In this document: piece by piece, positions 62,659 through 64,000 of the stretch | Numbering within the stretch: position 1 is the first letter of the stretch | Layout: every line of letters begins with the position of its first letter | NCBI RefSeq assembly: GCF_020329435.1 | Contig: NZ_JAGKJK010000001.1 | Location: 558,001-622,000 of the forward strand | Reading direction: 5' to 3' | DNA: 64,000 nucleotides | DNA from: Bradyrhizobium hereditatis | Lineage (GTDB): Bacteria; Pseudomonadota; Alphaproteobacteria; Rhizobiales; Xanthobacteraceae | Translations under genes and position numbers: made by a program | The notes under the pieces: model-generated | Told to the model about the DNA's origin: nothing | The model's database searches: none | Seen by the model: only the letters and a program-made list of their open reading frames with translations

Positions 62659-64000
62659 GTGACCGTCTCCGGGCGTATCGGCCTGCGTGTGCTGGCCTGG
62701 ACCGCCCTCGCCCTGGGTGTGACGCTGCTCGCGCCGTCGACCGGGGTGCAGGCGGCTGAAAGCCACGCGCTGGCAATGCACGGCGAGGCTGCCCTTCCCG
62801 CCGGTTTCACCCACATGCCCTACGCCAACCCTGACGCGCCGAAAGGCGGGCGCCTGGTCTGGGGCGTGCTTGGAACCTTCGACAGCCTCAATCCCCTGAT
62901 CGTCCGCGGTCTCGCCGTTCAGCAGATGCGCGGCTTTGTGGTCGAGAGCCTAATGGCACGCGGCAATGACGAGGCTTTTACGCTCTATGGCTTACTGGCG
63001 AAGAGCGTCGAGACCGACGATGCGCGCAGCTACGTCACCTTCCGTCTCGACCCCAGGGCGCGTTTCGCCGATGGCAAGCCTGTTACGGCCGAAGACGTCC
63101 TGTTTTCCTGGGCCTTGCTGCGTGACAAGGGCCGCCCGAACCACCGCCAGTATTATTCCAAAGTTGCAAAGGCCTGGGCGACCGACGCGCTCACGGTCCG
63201 ATTCGATTTCGGCGGAACCAACGACCGCGAGCTGCCGCTGATCCTCGGCCTGATGCCGGTTCTGCCGCGCCACGCGGTCGATCCCGCAACCTTCGAAGAA
63301 ACCACGATGACCGCACCGGTTGGCTCCGGCCCCTATCGCGTCACATCAGTTAGGCCCGGAGCCAGTGTGACGCTGACCCGCAATCCCGATTACTGGGGTC
63401 GCGACTTGCCGGTCAATCGCGGATTGTGGAACTTCGACGAGATCAGGCTCGACTTCTATCGCGAGTCCAACAGCCAGTTCGAGGCGTTCAAGCGCGGCCT
63501 CTATGACTTTCGCGTCGAGCACGAGCCGCTGCGCTGGCACGAAGGCTATGATTTTGCGGCGGCCAAGAACGGCGAGGTGATCCGCGACACCATCAAGCCC
63601 GGAATGCCACAGCCGTCCGAATATTTGGTGTTCAACACACGACGACCGATGTTTTCGGACATCCGCGTTCGGCAGGCGCTGACGCTGCTGTTCGATTTCG
63701 AGTGGGTCAACCGCAACTATTTTTTCGGTCTCTATGCGCGCGCGGCAGGTTTCTTCGCGGGGTCCGAACTGTCCGCCTATGCCCGTCCCGCCGACGAACG
63801 CGAGCGCGAGCTCCTAAAGCCGTTCGCCGATCGCATCCGGCCGGACATTCTCGACGGCAGCTATCGCCTGGCCGTCACCGATGGGTCGGGCCGCGATCGC
63901 ACGACGTTACGTCAGGCGCTGGGCCTGTTGTCGGAGGCTGGCTATGATCTCGATGGATCGGTGCTGCGGCAGCGTTCGACCAAGACGCCGCTGAGTTTCG
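62659..64000 (+). CDS. Extracellular solute-binding protein family 5, peptide/YejA-type, 3' truncated
   Basis: At least 447 residues of a periplasmic peptide receptor, cut by the window end. A signal-type helix (about residues 6-32, ending VQAAE) is followed by GGRLVWGVLGTFDSLNPLIV, then VTAEDVLFSWALLRD and GSGPYRV, family-5 patterns; similarity is strongest to the YejA/microcin C branch. The GTG at 62659 is preferred for signal length; an in-frame GTG at 62626 would add 11 residues. yejBEF-type permease genes would be expected beyond the edge. Confidence 0.87.
   Translation, partial: MTVSGRIGLRVLAWTALALGVTLLAPSTGVQAAESHALAMHGEAALPAGFTHMPYANPDAPKGGRLVWGVLGTFDSLNPLIVRGLAVQQMRGFVVESLMARGNDEAFTLYGLLAKSVETDDARSYVTFRLDPRARFADGKPVTAEDVLFSWALLRDKGRPNHRQYYSKVAKAWATDALTVRFDFGGTNDRELPLILGLMPVLPRHAVDPATFEETTMTAPVGSGPYRVTSVRPGASVTLTRNPDYWGRDLPVNRGLWNFDEIRLDFYRESNSQFEAFKRGLYDFRVEHEPLRWHEGYDFAAAKNGEVIRDTIKPGMPQPSEYLVFNTRRPMFSDIRVRQALTLLFDFEWVNRNYFFGLYARAAGFFAGSELSAYARPADERERELLKPFADRIRPDILDGSYRLAVTDGSGRDRTTLRQALGLLSEAGYDLDGSVLRQRSTKTPLSF

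Noticed and set aside
1..64000. CRISPR array, complete insertion sequence, prophage or rRNA
   Set aside because: I saw no regularly spaced repeats, transposase or integrase motifs, phage structural genes or rRNA signature.

Overview
The window looks like chromosome from a high-GC alphaproteobacterium of the Bradyrhizobium/Rhodopseudomonas group. The evidence is the mix of genes (phosphatidylcholine synthase, NasS/NasT, class I PHA synthase, a CcoN relic, many Bug/TRAP/ABC solute receptors), two palindromic intergenic repeats of a kind familiar in Bradyrhizobium, and FixK/FNR-type TTGA-N6-TCAA boxes. This is inferred from recognition; no search was run. Both ends cut genes: a TRAP receptor on the left and a peptide-type ABC receptor on the right.

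Layout. 1-5.0 kb: TRAP transporter (receptor end plus fused QM permease), an acyl-CoA ligase, a palindromic repeat and a monooxygenase-fold protein. 5.2-13.9 kb: a housekeeping block read leftward (D,D-carboxypeptidase, tmk, holB, metG, tatD, MBL hydrolase), then an alpha/beta hydrolase converging on rlpA. 14.2-15.5 kb: tRNA-Ser(UGA) among four very small membrane-protein genes and a truncated ccoN. 15.7-26.7 kb: a low-oxygen island with a Pat-type acyl-CoA ligase/acetyltransferase, PHA synthase and phasin, universal stress protein, CHAD protein, kinase and alcohol dehydrogenase. Five perfect TTGA-N6-TCAA boxes lie in it. Its right edge holds scraps of BON, CBS and FixK-like genes, so the island seems to have lost a cbb3 oxidase and a regulator.

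26.8-32.1 kb: metabolic genes, including a glyoxalase-family gene with a frameshift. 32.4-40.6 kb: an LTXXQ-type envelope protein, then a sugar-type ABC operon continuing into a hydroxyacid dehydrogenase and an amidase. 40.7-44.0 kb: small secreted proteins, a cupin and an RraA-family protein. 44.2-46.8 kb: 5-oxoprolinase genes pxpB-pxpC-pxpA. 47.1-52.6 kb: a nitrate/nitrite assimilation unit with nasT-nasS upstream of a siroheme reductase and an unusual Fe-S/FAD reductase partner. 52.7-56.1 kb: rimO with a relic of an older 5' end, then a strong promoter, an arginine-rich leader peptide, a terminator and an argD-like aminotransferase, followed by a tRNA-Arg. 56.2-64 kb: quinone oxidoreductase, terC and pcs, a UbiH-type monooxygenase, an AEC permease, hspQ, an IalB-family protein and the truncated peptide receptor.

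The observations most worth following are the leader-peptide/terminator arrangement before the argD-like gene, the FixK-box island with its broken oxidase and regulator, the replaced 5' end of rimO, and the paired nitrite reductase and reductase subunits that share an N-terminal motif.
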